This document shows, piece by piece, positions 36,454 through 44,436 of a stretch of 64,000 bases of DNA. The notes below the pieces were generated by a model. The model was not told the DNA's origin. It searched no databases and saw only the letters and a program-made list of their open reading frames with translations. Within the stretch, counting starts at the first letter, position 1; the number at the start of each line of letters is the position of its first letter. This DNA comes from Muriicola soli. GTDB taxonomy: Bacteria > Bacteroidota > Bacteroidia > Flavobacteriales > Flavobacteriaceae. The stretch lies in the NCBI RefSeq assembly GCF_004139715.1, contig NZ_CP035544.1:2669501-2733500 (forward strand), read 5' to 3'. Both the position numbers and the translations under genes were made by a program.

Positions 36454-37500
36454 ATGATTCAGATAGACGAAGCCACATATTTCTATTTCTTCCTGCTCTT
36501 TCCGGGCATGATTCTGCTTTACTTCGGACTTTTGTTCTGGAAGAAGAGGACACAGAGGAAATTTGCAGATCCCGGTTTACTCAAAAGGCTGGTGCCGTCG
36601 CGTTCTAATTTTAAAAGCGGATTAAAACTGATCATCTTACTTCTGGGTCTCACAGGCCTCATCCTCGGTCTTGCAAATCCTAAAATAGGGACCAAACTGG
36701 AAACCGTAAAAAGAGAAGGTGTAGATATTGTGTTTGCCATAGACGTCTCTAAAAGTATGCTGGCTGAAGATATTGCGCCTAACAGATTGGAGAAATCCAA
36801 ACGACTAGTTTCTGAAATTATTAATCAACTCGCAAGTGACCGGATAGGAATTATTGCCTATGCAGGGCAGGCAACACCTCAATTACCCATTACCACAGAT
36901 TACGGCGTGGCAAAGATGTTCCTCCAATATCTCAATACCGACCTGCTCTCCTCTTTGGGAACGGCCATAGATGAAGCCATAAAATTGGCGACCACCTACT
37001 ACGATGATCAGGATCAAACCAATAGGGTCTTGTTTATTATCTCCGATGGGGAGGACCATTCAGACGGACTTGCCATCGATGCGGTAGATCTTGCTGTTGA
37101 GCAGGGAATCAGGATTTTTACCATTGGGGTAGGAAAAGAAAAAGGAGCCCCTATACCCATTAAGAGGAATGGGATTACACAGGAGCTCAAAAAAGATAGT
37201 GAGGGTGAAGTTGTTATTACCAAATTGAATGTGAATATTCTGAAAGAGATTGCTGAAAAAGGAAATGGAGAGTACATAGATGGATCAAATACCGAAGAAG
37301 CTGTAGAAAAAATTAAAGAGGCTTTAAATCAAATTGACAAAACCGAATTTGAAGCCAAGCAATTTGCAGATTACAAGGACCAGTTTCAATGGTTTTTGGG
37401 CGCAGCCTTATTCTTCCTATTTTTAGATGTCTTTTTACTTGACAGAAAAACAAAATGGCTGCAAAAATTGAATTTGTTTAATGAAGATGATCATGAATAA
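36454..37500 (+). CDS. batB: BatB, VWA-domain inner-membrane protein
   Basis: 348 residues, similar in organisation to BatA: N-terminal helices (about 8-28 and 55-73), a VWA domain with MIDAS IDVSKSM (Asp97, Ser99, Ser101) and ISDGEDHSDG, and a C-terminal helix (about 315-332). It is probably a partner of BatA in a membrane complex. The last 20 bases overlap the annotated start of batC, showing tight translational coupling. Confidence 0.9.
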   Translation: MIQIDEATYFYFFLLFPGMILLYFGLLFWKKRTQRKFADPGLLKRLVPSRSNFKSGLKLIILLLGLTGLILGLANPKIGTKLETVKREGVDIVFAIDVSKSMLAEDIAPNRLEKSKRLVSEIINQLASDRIGIIAYAGQATPQLPITTDYGVAKMFLQYLNTDLLSSLGTAIDEAIKLATTYYDDQDQTNRVLFIISDGEDHSDGLAIDAVDLAVEQGIRIFTIGVGKEKGAPIPIKRNGITQELKKDSEGEVVITKLNVNILKEIAEKGNGEYIDGSNTEEAVEKIKEALNQIDKTEFEAKQFADYKDQFQWFLGAALFFLFLDVFLLDRKTKWLQKLNLFNEDDHE

Positions 37501-38302
37501 GATTTGCCTTTTACTTTCACTGTGTGTTTTGACCACAGGAATAGCACAAGAAGAAAAGAAAGACAATTCAGATAAAGATCTGAAATCTTCCCTGAACCTT
37601 ACCTGGGAAGCAAACCAGGAATTATCAGAAAATGAATTTATTCAGGCTGAAGCCGATTACCGGCGTGCCATTTCCAAGAGTAATGAAAACGCTATTGCAC
37701 CGTACAATCTGGGAACCGCTTATTACAAAAAAGAAAGCCTGGAAGAAGCATTCGGCAGATTTAAACAGGCTGGTGAATTGTCTGAAGCCAAACCCGAAAA
37801 ACACAAGGCCTATCACAACATGGGCAATGTGTTTATGAAAAACGAGGAATACAAAAAAGCAATAGAGGCCTATAAAGAAGCATTGCGCAATAATCCTGAA
37901 GACGAAGAAACCCGTTATAATCTGGCCTTAGCCAAAGCCCTGGCTGAAAAACAAAAGAACCAGGATAAAGACGGAGGGGAAGATGAAGACTCAAAAGAAG
38001 ATGAGGATTCTGAAAATAAGGGCAGGGAAGAACAGGAAGATCAGCAACAAGACAATAAAGAAAAAGACGGAGGAGAGCAGGAAAAGGATGAGGACAAGGA
38101 TGGCGATGGCAAGGAGAAAAAAGATCAGCCCAAACAGGGAGAAAAACCTGATGAGCAAAAACAAGCTCGTAAAAGTCAGCTTTCCCCACAGCAAATAAAA
38201 AATTTGCTGGAAGCCATGCAAAATGAAGAAAACAAGGTACAGGAGAAGATGAACGAAAAGAAAGTCAAAGGACCTAAAAGTAAAAATGCTAAAGACTGGT
38301 GA
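37481..38302 (+). CDS. batC: BatC, TPR protein with charged low-complexity region
   Basis: 273 residues. A short signal peptide is followed by tetratricopeptide repeats over about 35-155 (for example NAIAPYNLGTAYYKKESLEE). Residues about 158-225 are an unusually charged Asp/Glu/Lys/Gln tract, and a short conserved C terminus (SQLSPQQIKNLLEAMQ) ends the protein. TPRs suggest a scaffold for the BatA/B complex in the periplasm. The first of four nearby ATGs (37481, 37487, 37493) is listed; translation from 37493 would fit equally well. Confidence 0.85.
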   Translation: MKMIMNKICLLLSLCVLTTGIAQEEKKDNSDKDLKSSLNLTWEANQELSENEFIQAEADYRRAISKSNENAIAPYNLGTAYYKKESLEEAFGRFKQAGELSEAKPEKHKAYHNMGNVFMKNEEYKKAIEAYKEALRNNPEDEETRYNLALAKALAEKQKNQDKDGGEDEDSKEDEDSENKGREEQEDQQQDNKEKDGGEQEKDEDKDGDGKEKKDQPKQGEKPDEQKQARKSQLSPQQIKNLLEAMQNEENKVQEKMNEKKVKGPKSKNAKDW

Positions 38303-40086
38303 TGGCGAAAAGTGCAATCCATAGTATTCTTATACTCTTATTCCTGATAGGGTCTTCATTCGGATTTGCCCAGGATGAAGAAACGATTGAATTTAAAACC
38401 AATCTAAGCAAGGAGAAACTTGGGATAAATGAAAGACTAAGGGTAGAATTTACCATGAATAAAGATGGTGATAATTTTACTCCTCCTGATTTTGAAGGGT
38501 TCCGGGTTCTTATGGGACCTTCACAATCTATTAGATCTGCCTATGTCAATGGGGTGAGAAGTTATTCAAAAACCTATTCTTATACTTTGGCGCCTGCAGA
38601 ACGCGGTAATTTCACAATCAAACAAGCCACAATTGTGATCGATGGGAAGACCTATAAGACTACTCCTGTGAAGGTTGAGGTTACTGCTGCCGTTGATAAA
38701 CCCAGTGATCAGATGACTGCCGATGATATCGCAGATCAGAGTCTGCATCTCGTAGCCGAAGTGTCCAAGGTGAGCCCCTACCTGAACGAAGCCATGAGTG
38801 TTGTTTACAAACTTTATGTAAGTCCGTCAATTAATGTGTCCAATTTCCGTCCATTGGATAATCCTACCTACAATAATTTCTGGAGTCAGGACATTCCGGT
38901 AACCTCTTACAATGTAAAAAACGGAACCTATGAGGGCAAGTCGTACCGCTATGTAATTCTGAAACGCGTAGTGTTGTATCCACAAAAAAGCGGGGCCCTG
39001 GAAATAGAACCCCTATCGCTTGACGTCACTTTGGAAGTACCTACTAACAGACGGGATTTTTTCGGACAACCCATCTATACCCAAACCAATAAAACTGTTT
39101 CTGCAGGCAAACGTACTATTCAAGTGAAATCCTTGCCTACTCAGGGTCAACCAGCTGACTTCAGTGGGGCTGTAGGTAGCTTCAGGTTTAATGTTTCCAC
39201 CAGTAAAAAAAGCCTGAAAGCTTCAGAATCCCTGCAGGCAGTTGTGGAGGTTGAAGGGAAGGGTAATTTAAAGCTCTTTCAATTGCCACCGCTGGAAATG
39301 CCCGGTTCTCTTGAGGTCTATGAACCGGAATACAATGAAAGTGTAAGGACTACCCTTTCGGGAATGCAGGGAAAGGTGAGTAATAATTACACTGTGGTCC
39401 CTTCCTTTAAAGGTAAATATCCCATCCCTCCTATTTCTTTCAGTTATTTTGATCCTCAGGATGCCACCTATAAAACACTTACTTCTCGAGAAATCAACAT
39501 AGATGTTAGTGGTGGGCCCCTGGAATCCTCCGGAGGAAATGTATCTATTACCTCTAATAACAAAAGACCCGTACAGGCCACCGGAAGCCAATTTCATTTT
39601 ATCAAACTCGCGCCTAATCTGAAACCCATCAAGGAAACCCAGTTTTTTGGTTCATTGCAATTCTATCTGTTTTTCCTCAGTCCGTTGTTACTGATTCCCC
39701 TTGCCGTAATTTTCGGAAAAAGGAGAGAGGCAATTGCCGGTGATGTGGCTGGGAACAGGATTAAAAGAGCCAATAAGCTTGCCAGAAAATTCTTGTATAA
39801 AGCCAAAAAAGCGATGGGTGAAAAAGACGAGTTCTATATTGCTCTGGAGAGGGCTTTGCACAACTACCTCAAGGCAAAACTAAAGATAGAAACTTCAGAA
39901 TTCAGTAAAGAAAAAATCGCGGACTTACTCCTGAAAAAGGAAGTTGATCCCGATACCAACAACGGGTTTATAGGCCTGCTTAAGAATTGTGAGATGGCCA
40001 GATACAGCCCTTTTTCCCGGGTTCAGATGCAGGAAGATTACGATAAGGCCATTGAAGTTATTTCAGCACTAGATAAACAATTGTAA
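38302..40086 (+). CDS. batD: BatD, oxygen-tolerance periplasmic protein
   Basis: 594 residues from ATG 38302, which overlaps the batC stop by one base (TGATG). There is a signal peptide ending near GFA-Q, then repeated beta-sandwich domains typical of BatD/DUF3868-type proteins, a transmembrane helix near 455 (FYLFFLSPLLLIPLAVIF), and a helical cytoplasmic tail. A GTG three bases upstream, which would add one Met, is not needed. It should interact with BatA/B at the membrane. Confidence 0.85.
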   Translation: MAKSAIHSILILLFLIGSSFGFAQDEETIEFKTNLSKEKLGINERLRVEFTMNKDGDNFTPPDFEGFRVLMGPSQSIRSAYVNGVRSYSKTYSYTLAPAERGNFTIKQATIVIDGKTYKTTPVKVEVTAAVDKPSDQMTADDIADQSLHLVAEVSKVSPYLNEAMSVVYKLYVSPSINVSNFRPLDNPTYNNFWSQDIPVTSYNVKNGTYEGKSYRYVILKRVVLYPQKSGALEIEPLSLDVTLEVPTNRRDFFGQPIYTQTNKTVSAGKRTIQVKSLPTQGQPADFSGAVGSFRFNVSTSKKSLKASESLQAVVEVEGKGNLKLFQLPPLEMPGSLEVYEPEYNESVRTTLSGMQGKVSNNYTVVPSFKGKYPIPPISFSYFDPQDATYKTLTSREINIDVSGGPLESSGGNVSITSNNKRPVQATGSQFHFIKLAPNLKPIKETQFFGSLQFYLFFLSPLLLIPLAVIFGKRREAIAGDVAGNRIKRANKLARKFLYKAKKAMGEKDEFYIALERALHNYLKAKLKIETSEFSKEKIADLLLKKEVDPDTNNGFIGLLKNCEMARYSPFSRVQMQEDYDKAIEVISALDKQL

Positions 40087-40087
40087 T

Positions 40088-40846
40088 ATGAAGAGTTGGT
40101 TGATCTTACTGCTTATTTTTATTTCCCCTTTTTGCAGGGCCCAGAACGATATTCTGTTTGAAGAAGCTGCAAAAGCCTACAATGAGGGAGATTACGAACA
40201 GGCTATAGACAATTACCGGCACGTGCTTGATAGTGGATTTCACTCGGCTAACATTTACTTCAACCTGGGCAATGCCTATTACAAACTCAACGAAATAGGT
40301 CCCAGTATCTATTATTACGAGAAAGCTTTATTGTTAGATCCCAATGACAATGAAATCAGAAATAATCTGGCCTATGCTCAACAAATGACCATTGACGACA
40401 TAGAACCCATGCCGCAGACGGCTATCTCCAGGATTGTTTCAAGAGTGATGAACATACTGACATTTGATCAGTGGTCCTATACTGCTATAGGCTTTATGAT
40501 TTTGTTTGTACTCCTTTACCTGGCATTTTACTTTAGCAGGTACTCAGATAAAAAGCGTTTGGCTTTCATCGGGAGTATGGTTTGCTTATTTTTTGCAGCT
40601 ATGAGTGTAGTCCTTGCCTTAATGCAGTATCAGGATTACAATAAAACTCAGCCGGCGATCATTTTCGCTGCAGAATCCTCAGTCAAAGAAGAACCCAATG
40701 ACCGAAGTATTACCTTGTTTAATCTTCATGAAGGCAGCAAGGTTTACGTTGAGGAAACGCTTCAGGACTGGCATAAGATTAAGATAGCTGACGGGAAAAA
40801 CGGTTGGATCCCCGCTTCCGATCTCAGAGAACTAAAAGACTTTTAG
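40088..40846 (+). CDS. batE: BatE, TPR and SH3-domain protein
   Basis: 252 residues. A signal peptide is followed by TPRs (about 20-100), two transmembrane helices (about 135-152 and 160-178), and a C-terminal bacterial SH3-like domain (about 195-248, with LHEGSKVYVEETLQDWHKIK). It closes the operon, one base after batD. No terminator hairpin is seen directly after it, and the next small gene has its own promoter box. Confidence 0.85.
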   Translation: MKSWLILLLIFISPFCRAQNDILFEEAAKAYNEGDYEQAIDNYRHVLDSGFHSANIYFNLGNAYYKLNEIGPSIYYYEKALLLDPNDNEIRNNLAYAQQMTIDDIEPMPQTAISRIVSRVMNILTFDQWSYTAIGFMILFVLLYLAFYFSRYSDKKRLAFIGSMVCLFFAAMSVVLALMQYQDYNKTQPAIIFAAESSVKEEPNDRSITLFNLHEGSKVYVEETLQDWHKIKIADGKNGWIPASDLRELKDF

Positions 40847-40879
40847 TACATTTTAACATTTTTATAATAGTATTACTAT

Positions 40880-40887
40880 TATTTTTG
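40880..40887 (+). promoter_or_regulatory. Bacteroidota -7 box for the 103-residue gene
   Basis: TATTTTTG fits TAnnTTTG, six bases before ATG 40894. It lies in an AT-rich gap after batE, which suggests that transcription of the transporter cluster starts here. Confidence 0.45.
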
Positions 40888-40893
40888 AAAGAT

Positions 40894-41205
40894 ATGAAGC
40901 GATCGAGATTCAAATCCTTTGTAATTGTTTTCTTAAGCACCATTTGGGTGATGGGGATTATTTCCCCTCCCTTATTACAATTGATTGATGACAATGCGTC
41001 TTATATTTCGTTTAATATGAATGAGGAAGAGCCCCAGGAGCAAGAGAAGAAAGATACCGGTGAAGAATTTACCCTTGGAAGTCCAATGGACGTAAATGAC
41101 TTCGTACCTTTCAGCTATTCCAAATCAAACGGGAATAGTCAGAATTCTTTTGCAAATTCGTATTACGGCGAAATTCAACTACCCCCGCCCGAAGGAGTTA
41201 TCTAA
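40894..41205 (+). CDS. Hypothetical membrane-anchored protein upstream of SulP
   Basis: 103 residues from ATG 40894. An N-terminal signal-anchor (about 8-26) is followed by an acidic linker rich in Glu and Gln (EEEPQEQEKKDTGEE) and a short Pro-rich tail ending PPPEGVI. The earlier TTG at 40804 gives a longer frame that overlaps batE and is not used. I do not recognise a domain. It sits 72 bases upstream of the SulP-carbonic anhydrase cluster and may belong to it. Confidence 0.6.
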   Translation: MKRSRFKSFVIVFLSTIWVMGIISPPLLQLIDDNASYISFNMNEEEPQEQEKKDTGEEFTLGSPMDVNDFVPFSYSKSNGNSQNSFANSYYGEIQLPPPEGVI

Positions 41206-41237
41206 CAATTTATCTTTTTCTTTAATTAATTAACCTG

Positions 41238-41258
41238 CCCGAATGCTAACTATTCGGG
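41238..41258 (+). promoter_or_regulatory. Leader hairpin upstream of SulP
   Basis: CCCGAAT (41238-41244) and ATTCGGG (41252-41258) form a perfect 7-bp stem with a 7-base loop, 19 bases before the SulP ATG. No T-run follows, so it is not an intrinsic terminator. It may affect translation or mRNA stability. Confidence 0.4.
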
Positions 41259-41277
41259 GCCCAAATACTTTATAATT

Positions 41278-42857
41278 ATGTTTAATAAAATCAAAAATGA
41301 TTTACCGGCGAGTATTGTCGTATTCTTCGTCGCACTCCCTCTTTGTCTGGGAATCGCCCTCGCCAGTGGTGCTCCTTTATTTTCCGGATTAATTGCCGGA
41401 ATCGTAGGAGGAATTGTTGTCGGTTCATTAAGTGGCTCTCAAATAGGCGTAAGTGGCCCTGCAGCTGGTCTTGCGGCTATCGTTTTAACGGCCATAGGTG
41501 CCTTGGGAGGATATCAAAATTTCCTGGTTGCCGTAGTGCTTGGTGGAGCCATTCAGCTGCTTTTTGGTGTTTTAAAAGCGGGAATTATAGGATATTACTT
41601 TCCTTCATCTGTGATTAAGGGGATGCTTACCGGAATAGGTATTATAATTATCCTGAAGCAAATCCCACATTTCTTTGGATACGATGCAGATCCTGAAGGG
41701 GATTTCTCCTTTATCCAGGTCGATGGGGAGAACACTTTTTCGGAAATCTTCAATTCCATTAATTTCATAAGTCCGGGGGCAACAATAATTGCCTTTTTAG
41801 GCCTTGGAATTCTAATACTATGGGATAAAGTGCTCACCAAAAAAGCAAAAATATTTCAATTAATTCAGGGGCCACTTGTTGCAGTAGTTGTTGGTATTTT
41901 GTTTTTTGTATTTACAAAGGGCAGTGATGTATGGGGTATTTCCGCTGAACAATTAGTAAAGGTGCCTATCCCGAAGATACCTCGTCATTCTTGGCACAGT
42001 TTAGTTTTCCAAATTTCAGTGTGATCACACGTCCTGAAATATGGATCACGGCCTTTACCATTGCTTTAGTAGCGAGTTTAGAAACCTTGCTCTGTGTGGA
42101 AGCTACAGACAAGCTCGATCCTGAAAAACGGGTAACTCCTACCAACAGGGAATTGCTGGCACAGGGAACCGGAAACATTATTTCCGGAATGATCGGTGGC
42201 CTGCCTATTACCCAGGTAATTGTTCGGAGTTCAGCTAATATCCAATCGGGTGGGAAAACAAAACTCTCTGCCATCATTCATGGCTTTTTCCTATTGATCT
42301 CAGTGATCATTATCCCGAGATTACTCAATATGATTCCTTTGTCTGTGTTGGCTGCCATACTATTTATTGTTGGATATAAACTGGCAAAACCAACTCTTTT
42401 TAAAGAGATGTACAAACTGGGTTGGAAACAATTCGTCCCCTTTACGGTAACCGTTCTTGGAATCATCTTTACCGACCTCCTGGTAGGTATTGGTATGGGA
42501 TTAGGTGTTGGGATTGTCGTTATTCTGATAAAGAGTTACCAGAACTCTCATTTCCTGCACATAGAGGATAAGAGTAATGGGAAACATAGAATTAAAATGA
42601 CACTGGCGGAAGAAGTAACATTCTTTAATAAAGGTGCCATTTTAAAGGAGTTGGACAGTTTACCTATAGATACGTTTTTGGAATTAGATGTAAGAAAAAC
42701 AAGGTATCTGGACAATGATATTATTGAAATTCTCGACGATTTTGCTTACAAGGCCAAAGAAAGAAATATTGATATTAAGTTAATTTCAGAGCTGGGTACT
42801 GTTGAAAATCCGTCGAGTTTTGTCGATTTTTTTAAATTAAGACCTAAAACTGCCTAA
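41278..42857 (+). pseudogene. SulP-family transporter (probable bicarbonate), frameshifted by one missing base
   Basis: Two overlapping frames give one 526-residue SulP protein. The N-terminal part (41278 to a stop at 42024) opens with PLCLGIALASGAPLFSGLIAG, and the C-terminal part continues from about 41973 as EDTSSFLAQFSFPNFS through a STAS-like domain (FLELDVRKTRYLDNDIIEIL). Restoring one C in CCC at 41970-41972 gives VPIPEDTSSFL and joins them. Its neighbours are a universal stress protein, a beta-carbonic anhydrase and a second SulP, so bicarbonate is the likely substrate, by analogy with BicA-like systems. Error is likelier than real loss. Confidence 0.85.
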
Positions 42858-42867
42858 TTAATAAAAT

Positions 42868-43683
42868 ATGAATTCTAATAAAAAGATATACAAATTTTTA
42901 GTGCTTACAGATTTGAAAAGATCTTTAAGTACAATGTTAAAAGGCACTGTGGGCATGGCTAAAATGATCAATGGCGAGATTGAAGTATTCCATGTTAAAA
43001 AACCTTCAGAAATCGTAGCCAGTGAAAATCAATTATCTGCTATGCGCACAATTAATTCAAAGCATAAAACGGTAGATAAGAAAATTCAAAATTTGATTAC
43101 CCCTATTGAAAAGGATTCCGGTATGAAGATACCTTATTCGTTTGTGTTCGGTAATGTAAAAAATGAAATTAGTGCCTATATTAAAAAACGACGACCCGAT
43201 ATTATAGTTCTGGGGAAACGAAAATCGAAACCTTTTAAATTGATCGGGGATAGTATTACCGAGTTTGTCTTAAATATCCATGACGGTGTAGTTCTAATAA
43301 CTACAGATAATGATATGCTATTGCCAAACGAAGAAATTTCTCTCGGCATGCTTAATAATTCGAAACCATTCTTAAATTTTGCTTTTGCCGAAGATTTGAC
43401 TAAACATATCCAAAAACCCGTGAAATCGTTTAAGATCATCAAAAATTCTACTTCTGTAAAAGAAGTATCAAAAGCTATAGATGATGATACAATAGAATAT
43501 GTATTTGAACAAAACGATGGTACAATCAGGAACCTATCTAACTACCTATCAAAAAATAACATAAGTCTATTATCGATCGATAGGGGGCAGAAAGATTCGG
43601 ATAACGCGAAGAAATTAATACCGTTAGACATCACTAGTGCCATTAGTAAGCTCAATGTCCCCCTTTTGATCACAGCTAAATAA
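42868..43683 (+). CDS. Universal stress protein-like protein, transporter cluster
   Basis: 271 residues with one clear N-terminal UspA-like domain (about 9-147): KFLVLTDLKRSLSTML, then the loop RRPDIIVLGKRKSKPFK and a final strand DGVVLITTD. The second half has weaker similarity to the same fold. It lies ten bases after SulP and 30 before the carbonic anhydrase, so it is probably a regulator or accessory factor of the transport unit. Two sampled 60-base lines of this gene are 32% GC, visibly lower than in flanking genes. Confidence 0.75.
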   Translation: MNSNKKIYKFLVLTDLKRSLSTMLKGTVGMAKMINGEIEVFHVKKPSEIVASENQLSAMRTINSKHKTVDKKIQNLITPIEKDSGMKIPYSFVFGNVKNEISAYIKKRRPDIIVLGKRKSKPFKLIGDSITEFVLNIHDGVVLITTDNDMLLPNEEISLGMLNNSKPFLNFAFAEDLTKHIQKPVKSFKIIKNSTSVKEVSKAIDDDTIEYVFEQNDGTIRNLSNYLSKNNISLLSIDRGQKDSDNAKKLIPLDITSAISKLNVPLLITAK

Positions 43684-43713
43684 AAATATCCCTAACCACA
43701 ATTAAAATAAATA

Positions 43714-44346
43714 ATGATGAAAGCACATACAAAAGATACACAGGCCGAAATTACACCAGATATAGCCATAACGTTATTAAAAGAAGGCAATAAAAGATTT
43801 GTTGAAAATAAAAATGCAGATCGTGACCTATTAGAACAGGTGAATTACACCGCATCAGGACAATATCCATTTGCCACAATATTGAGTTGCATAGATTCCA
43901 GAGTTTCTGCCGAGCTGATCTTTGATCAGGGAGTCGGGGATATTTTTAGCGCAAGAATTGCCGGAAATATCGTGAATGAAGATTTGTTGGGTAGCCTTGA
44001 ATTTGCCTGTAAAATAGCCGGAACAAAAGTTCTTGTAATACTTGGTCATACTGCTTGTGGTGCAGTCAAAGGGGCATGTGACGACGCTAAACTAGGGAAT
44101 TTAACCACCTTGCTTCATAAAATAAAACCTGCGGTAGCAGCAGTTGCCGAACCTTCCGATAGCAGTTTGAGAAATTCAAAAAACATCGATTTTGTTAATG
44201 CAGTTGCCCGAAAAAACGTGGAACTAACTATCGAGAATACTCGAAGTCTTAGTCCGGTTCTTAAAGAAATGGAAGATAATGAAGTTATTAAGATTATTGG
44301 AGCCATGTACGACATCAATAATGGAAAGGTTACTTTTATGGATTGA
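43714..44346 (+). CDS. Beta-carbonic anhydrase
   Basis: 210 residues. The zinc ligands and catalytic pair of beta-type enzymes are present: Cys59-x-Asp61-x-Arg63 (SCIDSR) and His112-x-x-Cys115 (GHTACG). The enzyme interconverts CO2 and bicarbonate in the cytoplasm. Placed between two SulP transporters, it fits a bicarbonate supply or pH role for anaplerotic carboxylation. A strong terminator follows within 45 bases. Confidence 0.92.
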   Translation: MMKAHTKDTQAEITPDIAITLLKEGNKRFVENKNADRDLLEQVNYTASGQYPFATILSCIDSRVSAELIFDQGVGDIFSARIAGNIVNEDLLGSLEFACKIAGTKVLVILGHTACGAVKGACDDAKLGNLTTLLHKIKPAVAAVAEPSDSSLRNSKNIDFVNAVARKNVELTIENTRSLSPVLKEMEDNEVIKIIGAMYDINNGKVTFMD

Positions 44347-44364
44347 AAGGAAAACTGATAATGG

Positions 44365-44393
44365 AAAGCCAATGGTTTCCATTGGCTTTTTTT
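44365..44393 (+). terminator. Intrinsic terminator after carbonic anhydrase
   Basis: AAAGCCAATGG (44365-44375) and CCATTGGCTTT (44379-44389) form a perfect 11-bp stem with a 3-base loop, running into seven T residues. An alternative stem ATGGAAA (44361-44367) with TTTCCAT (44376-44382) shares its bases, so the two structures exclude each other. Confidence 0.85.
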
Positions 44394-44436
44394 ATTACCA
44401 AAATATTTTATCTTAATATTTTGAATACCAATCACT

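Noticed and set aside
37833-38317. Open frames opposite and in other frames of batC
   Set aside because: They come from the low-complexity charged region of BatC and have no independent support.
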